Source: Ophiura sarsii
Lineage: Eukaryota; Echinodermata; Ophiuroidea; Amphilepidida; Ophiuridae
Assembly (NCBI GenBank): GCA_035610835.1
Contig: CM069446.1
Span: 3,908,075 to 3,972,074, forward strand
Direction of reading: 5' to 3'
DNA length: 64,000 nt
A model generated the notes under the pieces. That model did no database searches and was not told the DNA's origin. It was given only the letters and a program-made list of their open reading frames with translations. The position numbers were made by a program, and so were the translations under genes. Below, in pieces: positions 11,034-21,499 of this stretch; position 1 is the stretch's first letter; each line of letters begins with the position of its first letter.

Positions 11034-11855
11034 CTGATAAAAATCCGCTAGATACTGAACCAATAGCATACGCAGCAAAGTCATAGTTCATGGCGTTTGT
11101 AATAGAGTCGTCATCAATGGTATTAAAAATAAACTTGACGCAGCCACAGTTGAATAATGCGTTTCCGAAGTTCAACGCAAATGATGAGAACATAAATCCA
11201 ACATAAGAATGTATGACCGTAAATACAGGATCCAACAAAAGTGCAAACGAGACCATCAGCATGGAAGAGTACAAAATCTGTTTGATAGATAACACCTTTG
11301 CTAAGGCTAAGTAACCAATGTTACCAACTAGGTTTCCGACTCCACCAACTGTTGCAAGTGCAGAGGCATCATACGGTTGGAAGCCAACATCCAAACTGTG
11401 CGGCACAAGATAGATTAACCATCCCGTGTAAAAATATCCATTAGCAAAGGCTAAGCATAAAACAGCCGATATGTATTAAAAGTTTTTAAACAAATTTAAA
11501 TCGAGTTTTTCAATGATAATCATGATATATGCAGGATACCTATCACGTTCGGATGTGCCTGTGATCAGTTTTGTTTCTTTTTCCTGTTCTTTCTTAGCAT
11601 ATGATTCCTCTGGCACGTCTGTGTTATGCGGTCTTATTAAAGAAGCAGAGACTAGGAGGTGCAAGTAGAGTCCTCCAATGATCAGCATTGCACCTCGCCA
11701 TCCATAGACATCGAGTAAGAACTGCGTCAGTAAAGGCATCACCATTACGCCACTGGATAATCCTAAATGGACGATGACATTGGCAGTATCAATGTATTTA
11801 TCGAAGTAGTCAGGTAAAACAGCCATAGTCACTGCCTCTCCTCCAAATAAGAACC
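11034..11855 (-). CDS. Copy B exon 3 with in-frame TAA
   Basis: 822-nt exon between acceptor TTTATCAAG and donor CAG|GTAATAG (11028-11033). It encodes the end of TM4 through TM11: the YFDKY segment in the place of the MCT TM4-5 YFxKRR motif, a ~45-residue charged loop between TM6 and TM7, then TM7-TM11. TAA at 11476-11478 interrupts it at the start of TM7. It has two codons more than copy C, in the charged loop. Confidence 0.85.
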
Positions 11856-12803
11856 CTTGATAAATGTAAAAGCAGACTATTTTAAATCACTTAGTTAAAA
11901 TGAAATCAATAGAAATATTAAGTCAACTTTATAATAATAGCATACTAAAAGACGGAAAATGAGTAAAGTGTATGTATAAAGCCAATGGCCCGGGTGTTTG
12001 TAAAAGAAACTTAATCAAAGGGGCAATTACATATCGACAATGACAGTTTGGGAAATGTGTGCTCAGATGTTTCTTGGCAAATTCGTTAGTATATAGCAGT
12101 GCCCTTGGAAGTATATTTTGTATGGGGTGCTGAAAATGTTTAAGTCTTCACCACTACGGCGTGGGGTCCAGGGGCAAAGCCGTTAGGGGTTCAGGGGGCT
12201 CCGCCCTCTGAAGCTGTTGGGTTTTAGCATGTTTGAATGGCCTACAAAAGCTCTCTTTGCTATGAATATTTACATTTACTTGTAAAAAACTTTGACTTGG
12301 TTCAGAGACAGCAGGGGATCAGGGGGCGAAGCCCCATAAAGCTGTTGGATTTAAGTTTTAATATTTCATATGGCTACGACATCATGACAAAGTAACCACA
12401 AACACACAATTTCGCTTGCCATGCCATTATGACTTGAATTAAATCGAGTTATTCGCTTGAAAGACTTAACTTGAATTGACTACTACGTTAAGCTAATGCT
12501 AAACTAATTGTTGATTGTTAAAAATAAATGTTGTTATGTCCATCATGCCTACAAAATGTCCTGAACATGATAGGCAATTTCAATCCATAAAGCGAATAGT
12601 GTTATGATTTAATTAACTTAATGCTACTTGAACAAAATCAATTAACTTACTTGACAAGAGCCCACTAGTGACTTGAATGATTGGATTAATTTGACTTGGA
12701 CTCGGTTCACACTGTCTGTGATTTGAATTGAATTGTGACACGTCTTTCGGTATTTGCCCCGCCCTGTTAACTCCTTATGAAAGAAAATATATATATATCG
12801 TAC

Positions 12804-12944
12804 CTGTTAATGTGATTGACATAGCCAGTGTTGGTAAAGACGTGGCAAATGAGCCAACAACTATACCTATAGATGAAAGTAAACCGTAACCTATCAAAAC
12901 GGCACGGGCTGAAAACCGCTTCCTCAATACACCAGCTAGTAAAC
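12804..12944 (-). CDS. Copy B exon 2
   Basis: 141 nt from acceptor GCATTAG to donor ACAG|GTACGA. It encodes the TM2-TM3 loop (LLAGVLRKRFSARAV), TM3 and the start of TM4. The 141-nt length is close to the 144-nt exon at this place in vertebrate SLC16 genes. Confidence 0.85.
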
Positions 12945-13130
12945 CTAATGCAATTCATAAATCGAGTAAGAAATAAGAACAACATAGTTTTTTTAAGAAT
13001 AAATAAAATAGAACTCGTTACTGTTTGATTAATATTGGTTAATGAACACGTCATCTTAGATCTTTATCAAACAACAATATCCTATATTGTGAGATAGGCT
13101 TTTACGACGGGTATTCATAATATAAGTTAA

Positions 13131-13666
13131 AAGTTTAACGGGTTCGCCGTCGGACGAGTTTTAATCTGTCAAGCTTTCGTCAGGATTAGCTCTGACTTCT
13201 TTTCCAGCCAGGTCCGCAATGAACCATTATATACTCTGCTCAAGTTCGTTACAGCGTCAAACGATCTTTACAGATCAGTGACCGCACTACTGTGCATTAG
13301 ACTTTTGTAGTCTGTAGTAGACAAGGGGCAGTCTCTACGTTATTTCCATTGGTCAAGGGGCAGTCCTTTGGAGGTTCTATTAGAACCAAATTTATATATA
13401 GTAGGCCAGTGGCAACTTACGTGTTCAGTGGAAGCGGCAATCCAACTGAACGGCTCTTTTCAGAGCCACCAATTATTTCACAAGTAGGAAAGGGCACCTA
13501 CTCTCAAATCATCGGGCAAGGGGCAGCCCAAATGATGATAACAAGAGAAGTGGCAATCTCTATGTTTTGTTTAATATTATAATAATTTGGTCCTGAAGAA
13601 GTCAGAGCTAATCCTGACGAAAGCTTGACAGATTAAAACTCGTCCGACGGCGAACCCGTTAAACTT
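13131..13666. mobile_element. 536-bp element with 69-bp perfect TIRs and a histone stem-loop
   Basis: Left arm 13131-13199 and right arm 13598-13666 are exact reverse complements over 69 bases (ends AAGTTTAACGGGTTCGCCGT). The interior holds a TATA-like ATTATATACTC near 13225, several CAAGGGGCAGTC-type repeats, and a canonical histone mRNA 3' stem-loop at 13452-13467. No open frame of substance. It lies in intron 1 of copy B. The perfect arms suggest recent insertion or gene-conversion-like homogenisation. Confidence 0.9.
13452..13471 (+). promoter_or_regulatory. Histone mRNA 3'-end stem-loop
   Basis: GGCTCTTTTCAGAGCC followed by ACCA: six-base stem, TTTC loop and ACCA tail, exactly the metazoan replication-dependent histone consensus that binds SLBP. 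About nine bases later comes purine-rich ACAAGTAGGAAAGG, which could serve as a U7 snRNP downstream element. No histone coding sequence is nearby. Confidence 0.85.
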
Positions 13667-14029
13667 GAATGTTGATAATATGAGTAATTCTAATAATACT
13701 ATTAATAATAATAGCGACAAGGCACATATCCACTCTAAATAATTACATTTCCTAGCGGAAGCCTATGAATAGGTCATTGATTATTGGAAATCAATTTTGG
13801 CGCGTAGCTGGAATAGAGCTTCGCAGCACACTGATTCGGATATAGGGCGGTCTGCCGTCCGACGTTTGCCAACGAACGATATTCCCCACATTGATACACT
13901 GTGTTATATTATGTCTAATATTGTAACATTTAATATGATCCTATGAAGTACATGAAATTGTTTATTTCCGATTGAGCTTGCGAATTAGGAAATAAGAGCG
14001 CTTAAGCAGGGGGCCGGGGATAGACACTC

Positions 14030-14960
14030 TATTGTTCGAATAATCGAACGCAGCGACGTTCATGAATATACAATGAATAATCATATCAATGAATATTGAT
14101 AAGACAACGTCATTTGTGAAGTCGAAAATGAAAAGTACCAGACCATAGTGGACACGAACGGTCGTAATTGTTGAATATGTTATGTTTGTTGGGGTGTTTG
14201 TTTGTTGTTTGTTTGTTTGCTTTGGTGTTCGGTCCGTACGGACACACGCGCTTGGGTCCTGAAGGTCCTTAAAAAGCCTATATAGCATGCTGGCTGAAAT
14301 AAAAGAGAGTTTGAAAATATGGAAGTAAAAGAGCCACTCCCAACATTTATATAGTAAAAGTTAACAATTTGCTGTCAGCCTTCTAACATGAGAAAAGAAT
14401 AATGGATTTGGATTATAATATGACCCAAGTTGCAACACACAAAGGAGGCCACTTTGCGCTAAATATAATCATAAATACTGGAAACTTAAAGGGGCATTGA
14501 GAGATGTATCGATATACTAAATGAGCAAATAACGTAAAGATTATCATCAACATAGCCCAAATCCAAAATATCATACAATTCCGACATCGCCTTCATGCCA
14601 AAAAAGCAAATAACGGCACTTCCGCGTTGAGATTTGCCGCGAAAGTCCGTGAGTAAAACGATGCATAACTTCCGAATTCAGCACCTGAGTTTCGATATGA
14701 TCATATCAAAACTAAGGAAATCATGAACTTGTATATGATAAACGGCGAATAAACTGTTTCAGATGGTAGTTAGTATATGCCTAAGTATTACTTTGATGCA
14801 AAAAAAAAAAAAAATGATTTCCAGGATAATTGATAATGCCCCTTTAAAAGATTGAAAATGTTTTGTCACAATCTATTTGAAAAACCTCGAGCTTTGGACA
14901 GCTGACCTCTTTTGCGTATTATATCGGAATGCGGCGATCCAAAGTGTTTTTCTCAAAAAT
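14030..14960 (-). repeat. Inverted copy of the 46925-47512 block
   Basis: Reverse complement of the block in the C-D spacer, including the motif GCATGCTATATAGGCTTTTT and the AAGCGCGTGTGTCCGTACGG stretch. It is interrupted by the MITE at 14490-14843. The spacer copy has additionally duplicated 262 bp in tandem. Small open frames in both copies are shared repeat sequence, not genes. Confidence 0.85.
14490..14843. mobile_element. TTAA-flanked MITE (piggyBac-like), 354 bp
   Basis: Inverted termini AGGGGCATT, flanked on both sides by TTAA (14486-14489 and 14844-14847). The inverted paralogous block at 47041-47055 carries a single TTAA at the matching position and no insert, giving a clean empty site. 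TTAA target duplication is the piggyBac hallmark; the short TIR makes the superfamily call moderately secure. Confidence 0.85.
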
Positions 14961-14999
14961 TGAAACAGCAGAAGTTGAACCATCGGTTATTTGAACATT

Positions 15000-15575
15000 A
15001 ACATTGAACATTGAACCTGTGATTGCCGATTGCAAACGATATGGCCAACGTATGTACGCCACAGAGATTGACAAGTGTGATTTTGATAGTTTTATTATTT
15101 AACCATTTATGCATTTATTTATTACAAACGGATTTTTATCGTGCCATTTTTGCCATTTCATACCATATTTATATGTTACTCTCGCACAAAATGTGTTTGT
15201 AATGTGATTGTATTTCTTATTTTGGAAAGAACGGTAAAAACGTTGACATTTTCGAACACAAAAAATGGCGTCATTTATACGGTCCACAATCATTGCTCGA
15301 CTGAACGTTGTGTGACGTGTTGCATTGCATTATTCATGTTACGATCTGTTTATGTATGCTTTTGTTATATTTCCCAATCGCTCATCGCCAACTCTGTACA
15401 GGAAGCTTCATGCGCTGTCCCAACGCTGTCGTTAGAGAACAATAGAAAAGTCCCTTCGACTCTCCAGAGGGCGTTATCTGCGACCTTCGACATTGTTCGC
15501 GAAGTTAATCATATTAATGAACAAATATGCAAATGAGCATGTGTGTCCCCTCCTATTATATATACTCCTTGGTAC
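15000..15575. repeat. tRNA-headed repeat unit with octamer/TATA end, copy 1
   Basis: On the minus strand 15000-15060 reads as a degenerate tRNA (GTGGCGTACAT A-box-like, GGTTCAATG B-box-like). Its 5' side is a ~500-bp body conserved at 28536-28940, 44020-44300 and 46155-46555. At the other end, on the plus strand, ATGCAAAT (15527-15534) precedes a TATA-like stretch (15556-15564). Confidence 0.7.
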
Positions 15576-15663
15576 AGTATAAATAAATAACGATAAGCAA
15601 CAACAATAAAAATGCACACACATCTTACATAAAAGAGAATGGACAATAAATGTGTACGGTATA

Positions 15664-16340
15664 TGGGGTGGTTCAATAAAACGTTGACAGTTTTTTGAAG
15701 CCATTTTTTTAAAAATTCTGTAGCTTTAAAAAAAATCTTTTTCAATATAAATCAACTATTTGATCTTGACCATCTATGCTGAAAATATCATTACAAATAA
15801 TCTTACGGTTGCAAAATAACAGCTATTTGAACAAAGTCTGTCCCATTTCATTCTGTCCACGGGTACTGATTTTGCGACGTTACATTGAATACTGAATGAT
15901 GAATTGAATGCAAGTAATCTAAGATTTGAAGATCCCGCCAGGTGAAACCAATGTAATTGTTAACATATTCACTATCTATTCAGGTATGAAATAAATACAT
16001 AATAATAATACCACGAGTGACCCTAATTAGAATTATTAATTTTCATAGATTGGAAGTGTAATTGTCTATACTCTATGCCTTAAAACTGACGATGCCATTT
16101 AATGTTATCTTGCTGGTCATTTCCCGTAGACTTACACGTACACCCGTAGACAAAGCGATTTTGGAGAGATTCTCTTCAAATAGCTATCATTTTGCCGCCA
16201 TAGCATTATTAACATTGAGATTTCAGCATAGATGGCCAAGATAATATTTTTGAGGAATATGTAAAAAAAATTAAACCAAATCCCACAATTTTGAAAAATA
16301 TGGCTTTGAAAAACTGTCAACGTTTTATTGAACCACACTG
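15664..16340. mobile_element. TA-flanked MITE with ~210-bp inverted arms
   Basis: Left arm 15664-15870 and right arm 16130-16340 are diverged inverted copies sharing GGTTCAATAAAACGTTGACA. Both ends abut TA dinucleotides, the target duplication of Tc1/mariner elements. No transposase remains in the ~260-bp centre. Confidence 0.75.
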
Positions 16341-16379
16341 TACAATATGAAAGACTACTTAATTATTACAAAATGTCTC

Positions 16380-16441
16380 AGATTTTTGAAGAGTAAAACA
16401 GGTTTTTGAAGAGTAAAACAGGTTTTTGAAGAGTAAAATAT
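16380..16441. repeat. 21-bp tandem repeat, three units
   Basis: GTTTTTGAAGAGTAAAACAG repeated three times with the last unit varying at its end. Confidence 0.95.
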
Positions 16442-16469
16442 GCATAGAGCTTCACCGGGATTATAGTGG

Positions 16470-16935
16470 GTCATTCTCGTGTTGGCCAAGGGATAAGTGG
16501 CCATGCTGGTTTTGCCCAGAGTATGGGTGGGTCATGATGGTTTTAGTCAGGGGATGAGCGGGTCATGCTGGTATTGCCCAAGGGATAAGTGGGTTAAGCC
16601 AGCGCTGGTGTTGTCATAGGGATGAGTGGGTCATGCTGGTGTTGCCCAGGGGATGAGTGGGTCATGTTGGTGTATCCCAGTGGATGAGTGGGTCATGCTG
16701 GTGTTGCTCAAGGGATGAGTATGAGTGGGTCACGATGGTGTTGCCCAGAGGATGGGTGGGTTATGCTGTTGTTACCCAGGGGATGAGTGGGTCAATCCGG
16801 TGTTGCTCAAGGGATGAGTGGGTCAATCTGGTGTTGCTCAAGGGATGAGTGGGTCAATCTGGTGTTGCTCAAGGGATGAGTAGGTCATGTTGGTGTTGCT
16901 CAAGGGATGAGTGGGTCATGCTGGTGTTGCCCAAG
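16470..16935. repeat. 31-bp minisatellite, intron 1 of copy B
   Basis: About fifteen units of the same family as 1-291. The period is not a multiple of three, so open frames across it (16657-17136) are artefacts. Confidence 0.95.
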
Positions 16936-16983
16936 AATGTATTGATAATGATAATAAATCGGAAACAGTGTACTTTAGGTCCA

Positions 16984-17150
16984 AGATTCTGGACTGTACT
17001 AGTATCGGACGATACTGAAAAAAAACACCAGTATTGGCCGATACTGGAACATATAAAATGTGATAGTATCGGGCGATACTGGAACATAATTATGAACCAG
17101 TATCGTTCCATACTGGGACAAATCTCACTAGTATAACGTGTTCCAGTATC
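16984..17150. repeat. Array of near-palindromic AGTATCGG/CGATACT motifs
   Basis: Four palindromic sites, roughly 40 bp apart: AGTATCGGACGATACT, CAGTATTGGCCGATACTG, AGTATCGGGCGATACT, CAGTATCGTTCCATACTG. A half-site CCAGTATCC ends the array. Confidence 0.8.
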
Positions 17151-17159
17151 CTGACCTGA

Positions 17160-17930
17160 TGTGATTATAGTTAATTTACTGAAGTGATCGTGTTGACGTC
17201 AAACAATGACCAAAAGTAATCAAGTAATGACCCCAAGTGGTAGTTTAATGCCCTAAATTGGTAGAGTAATGACCCAAAACGAATATTTAATGATCTGATT
17301 GGTGTGACCAAAATTGTATTGGCCCACGTAACTATTTATTGGCTCCAAGTGATATTATAATGACAGCATGCAATCATTGAATGACCCGGTCAGTCATGTG
17401 AATGTAATATCCACGGGTGATCATTTAATAACAAGAGGTGACTATTTATTGACCACAAGGGAAATTGTAAAGATCCCCAAGTGATCCGAAGTGATAGTGT
17501 AATGTCACAAAGCAATTATTTAATGATCAGAGCGGTCATTTAATAACAACAGGCAATCAAATTTAATGACCCAAGCTGAGTGAATATTTAAAAAAAATTA
17601 AGGGAGCACATCAAAACTCGACCGCCCGGCAACCGCCGGTTCCGTGGGTCCCGTGCAGTCGCAGCCGGTTTCTATTGTTCTAAACAATGATATGCGGTCC
17701 AACCGTGCGGAACCGGCGGTTGCCGCGCGGTCGAGTTTTGATGTGCTCCCTAAGTAATATAGTAATGACCACAACAGACCATTTGATAATCCAAAGGGAT
17801 AGTGTAATGACCCATTAGTTATCATTTATTGAATGAGTTGTCATTTGACAACCCCTGGCGAGAATTTAAGGACCCCAAGTAATAGTGTGAATGACCCTCA
17901 GAAATCAATGACCCCCTATCCGTCTACCAA
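17160..17930. repeat. Degenerate AATGACC-type repeat block
   Basis: Loose 25-40 bp units with phrases like TTTAATGACC, CCCAAGTGAT and ATTTATTGACCAC. The array resumes at 20209-20600, so the LINE and other insertions between split one original array. Confidence 0.7.
17602..17750. mobile_element. 149-bp GC-rich hairpin MITE with TAA duplication
   Basis: Arms begin GGGAGCACATCAAAACTCGA at both ends (inverted), extend about 47 bases with few mismatches, and are flanked by TAA (17599-17601 and 17751-17753). A 3-bp TWA target duplication and GGG termini fit PIF/Harbinger MITEs. Confidence 0.85.
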
Positions 17931-17946
17931 CATGGGTTATAAAAGA

Positions 17947-19547
17947 ACTTGTTCATGACATTGTTCCATCAATAACTCGTATAATTAACATGTCTTTTTC
18001 AACAGGCATTTTTCAAAGTGCTCAAAAAACAGCTTATATAAGACCTCTTCTAAAGAAGCTTGGTCTTGATAAAGAGGAACTCAAAATGTTTAGGCCAGTC
18101 GCCAATTTGACGTTCCTTGGAAAAATGATTGAGCGCGTTGCTTTATCTCGCCTTAAGACTGTCATTGATGATCGGGAATTGCAAGATCCTTTCCAATCTG
18201 CCTACCGTGCAAATCATAGTATCGAGACAGCGCTGCTACGTGTTAATAACGACATTCTGCGTGCAATGGACAATGGCAAAATAACTGCCCTGGTGATGCT
18301 TGATCTCAGTGCTGCTGCGTTTGACACTGTGGATCATAATATCCTGCTCCAAAGGCTTCAAAATAACATTGGTGTGTCAGGCGTAGCACTGAAATGGTGT
18401 AAATCGTACCTACGGGATAGGATACAGCATGTGAGAATTGGTGACACCTCGTCTGAGCCAGTTACACTGAACTATTCTGTGCCCCAAGGTTCCGTACTGG
18501 GACCACAATGGTTCGTCATCTACACCGCACCAGTCCGTCATATCTTTCAGAAATACAACCTCAAATACCACATACATGCAGATGATACCCAAATTTATTT
18601 TTCATTTGATGCTAACCAGATAGCTGCCACTGATGCAATTCATGTTATTGAAGCATGTGTTGAGGAGATCCGTCAATGGATGAAAATTAATTCTCTCAAA
18701 CTCAACGATGGCAAGACTGAATTTATCTTATTTGGCTCCAAACACATGTTAGACAAGCTTTCTGACATTCACATTAATATAGGCAGCTCCAGTGAAACAA
18801 GTTCGCAATCTTGGATTCATCATGGATGCGTCAATGACTCTAACTTCGCACATATCTTCCATTGTCAAATCAGCTTCTTTTCAATTAAGAAGCCTGGGCA
18901 AAATTCGGAAATGCCTGTATCACTTCCAGATTAGACATCGGTAATTCTCTCCTTCACGGACTTCCTAAAGAACAGATTCATCGATTGCAATTAATTCAAA
19001 ACACGGCTGCACGTCTCATCACACGCACAAAACCATCCTCTCACATAACTCCAATCTTGTTTGATTTGCACTGGCTACCAGTTCATCTGAGATTTGAATA
19101 TAAGCTTCTCATACTCACTTATCGTGCCTTAAATGAACTTGCTCCTGCCTACATTACTGAACTTCTAACATTGTATAAACCGTCTCAGTCTGGCTTGCGT
19201 TCCACATCAAAAAATCTTCTGGTTATGAAAAAGTCGTATCGGTCATGGGGGGACAGAGCCTTTACCATTGCTGTGCCTAGGCTCTGGAATTCACTTTCTA
19301 ATCATATCCGGGCCTGTTCGTCTCTCTCATCATTCAAAACTGGCCTCAAAACTCATCTGATGTATACTGCTTATAATTAAGATGTTTCAATTGATTTCGT
19401 GATTGATTGCATTGTATAATTGTTGTTTTCTTGTATGCATTATTTGTACATGTATAATGTTCTCTGCTCTGGTTTCATTGTTTCTTTTGTTTAATTGCTC
19501 AATGCGCCATGAGTGTTTTGGCAGATTTGCGCGCATTATAAATGTTC

Positions 19548-19582
<35 letters not shown>

Positions 19583-19588
19583 CCATTA
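17947..19588 (+). mobile_element. 5'-truncated L2/CR1-type LINE with RT domain
   Basis: From 17947 the frame encodes an RT domain: FRPVANLTFLGKMIERV, QSAYRANHSIETALL, LSAAAFDTVDHNILLQRL, VPQGSVLGP and HADDTQIYFSF (catalytic box with His in place of Tyr). The frame breaks at about 18790-18934 and the C-terminal part resumes around 18937-19380 ([37 protein letters not shown]). The tail is (TTA)n at 19549-19588. Endonuclease absent, frame broken: a dead copy in intron 1 of B. Confidence 0.9.
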
Positions 19589-19944
19589 TTAAAGGTAGAT
19601 GTTCTGATTGCTGGCCCGATTTTCAACTTGATGTTTTCTATTTTACATGGAAGGTCATCCTTAAAATAGTCCCATTCCAAAGTTTGAATTGCATAACTAC
19701 TCCAATGATTCTTATTTTAGAAGCACAAGAGTAAACTGGCTGGTTGGTGGTTAACCACCTTTGGCAGTAATTCACAACATTTTAGCCTATCATTTCTAAA
19801 TGAAACATTTCTGGGCCCAAAGATTTTACAGACATAATGAGAAAAATATGGGGATTCTTCTGATATCAAAATATCTTGATATGAACAAAAAAGAAAATAG
19901 CCCCCCAAAAGTGATCGGAACATACACTTTAAATAACGAAAGGG

Positions 19945-20200
19945 CAGTGGCGTACTCAGCTCTTGGAAACTGGGGGGGGGGGGGGGGGGGGGAGGGGAGG
20001 GGGGGGGGGGGCACGACCATAGTTGTACCGTACCGACGAGAGGTATGATTGATAAGTGGGGGGGGGGGGGGTGTAGTGATGAAATTGTCCGCATAACCCG
20101 CCCCAAAAAAATCGCATGGTCAAAATCGCAAATCTACCGACGAAGGGTCGTTTTACCGACGGGGTTATTTCAGGGGGGGGGGGGGGGGGGTACGCCACTG
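19945..20200. mobile_element. 256-bp hAT-type MITE with G-tracts
   Basis: TIRs CAGTGGCGTA...TACGCCACTG, flanked by a perfect 8-bp duplication CGAAAGGG (19937-19944 and 20201-20208). The interior has four long G-tracts (19972-19991, 20001-20010, 20059-20070, 20174-20190). Eight-base duplication with CAG...CTG ends is diagnostic of hAT. Confidence 0.92.
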
Positions 20201-20288
20201 CGAAAGGGAATAGTTTATAATTTAATAACCCAATTGATAGGGTAATGTCACGAAACAACAATTTAATGACCCGTAAAAGCAATCATTT

Positions 20289-20364
20289 CGTCGCTGTTCT
20301 GACATAACGACACATCACTTTACTTAATTCTGCTGTGATGTGTCGTTATGTCAGAACAGCGACG
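20289..20364. repeat. Perfect 30-bp hairpin
   Basis: Arms 20289-20318 and 20335-20364 are exact reverse complements, around a 16-base loop. Arm core: GCTGTTCTGACATAACGACA. No target duplication evident. Confidence 0.95.
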
Positions 20365-20630
20365 ATTTGATGACCCAAGCAGTCATTGAACCTCAGGTGA
20401 TCATTTAAAGACTTCAAAAGACATATTTATTGACCCCGTGTACAGGTGTAATATAATTATTGTAATGACCCTAAATGATCAATTTTAAGCGATAGCGTAA
20501 TAACTCAAATCAATCCTTTCATAACCAAAGGTGATAATTTATTGACCACAGGTACTATTTATCAACTTAAAATATTATAATGACCAAAGCGATCGGTCAG
20601 TTAGAAGAAAAACCTTTTCATTTGATAATT
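20365..20630. repeat. Continuation of AATGACC-type block
   Basis: Same loose units as 17160-17930 (CATTTAAAGAC, TTTATTGACC, TGTAATGACC). Confidence 0.65.
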
Positions 20631-20737
20631 AATATTAAACATATTTAAAAAAACCCCTGAACTATCAAATATATAAATACTAGAAGCAAACCACTTCAAA
20701 AACAATGTCCTTGTAAAATTAGTAAAAACATGAATTC

Positions 20738-21217
20738 GTTGCCATGGTAACAACCATAACAATAGAAGAACAATATATCACAATTTCTGAACATTCATAC
20801 AATAATTACCAAAATAAAAAGAACAAAAGACCATGCAATTAATTATGCTTACAAATCTCTATTTACATGATATGTGTGTAATTTCTCAAAACGTTGTTAT
20901 TTCGTTTTGCCGTTGACACGGAATCTGGTCAAATACTCATAGATTCTCCCCTGTGTAAACTGTGCACCCCTCGGTAATTATCATCAGAAAACAAGAGTAA
21001 TTCTGTTGTATTGACTATAATTTGAATTTTGGTTGCCATGGTAACAAAAATAACTAGCAAAAGATCATATGCTTGTTGCAATTTTTTTTGAAATAACTAT
21101 TAGTAATGTAAAGGACAATTTGATCTGAAATATTTAAAGGTTAACTAAAATTCATTTGAAATTTGTTCTTGATTTTCCCAAACACTGTTATTACATTTTT
21201 AAGGTTACCATGGAAAC
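20738..21217. promoter_or_regulatory. Three X-box (RFX-type) palindromes
   Basis: GTTGCCATGGTAAC at 20738-20751 and 21032-21045, and GTTACCATGGAAAC at 21204-21217. All three fit the ciliary X-box consensus GTHNYYATRRNAAC bound by RFX factors. They lie in intron 1 of B, outside the block shared with copy C. Whether they act as an enhancer or are remnants of a repeat is unknown. Confidence 0.5.
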
Positions 21218-21499
21218 GGCCCTAAAACTTAGGCATGCCCCACATATGACCTGTGCATAGCCTAGAGTAAGATTTCTGACAGTTGTAGCTTTAATCCGAT
21301 GTGCTATTTGTAATGTTTCTTCCACGGTAATGTACTCCTATGGCAATTTGAATGTGAGCCATTACAAATTTGGTCGAGATTTTTACACATTGGCATTACC
21401 TGTTGAAAAGATTATATTATGAGATATGAACGAACTAAAATCCAAATTCCTGTGGTAAGACACAAAATTTGAAACCAAATTTCTGTAATATTTTCTCTG

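Noticed and set aside
12767..13054. 95-aa minus-strand open frame, and its twin at 36321-36746
   Set aside because: Wrong-frame shadow of transporter exon 2; the real frame ends at splice sites.
13962..14288. 108-aa open frame, with similar frames at 47258-47732
   Set aside because: The shared protein stretch comes from a duplicated non-coding block; the frames end differently in each copy.
16657..17136. Open frames with Trp/Cys/Ser-rich repeats
   Set aside because: They read through the 31-bp minisatellite, whose period changes frame each unit; no codon conservation.
19717..20282. Proline/glycine-rich open frames
   Set aside because: Homopolymer G/C runs of the hAT MITE.
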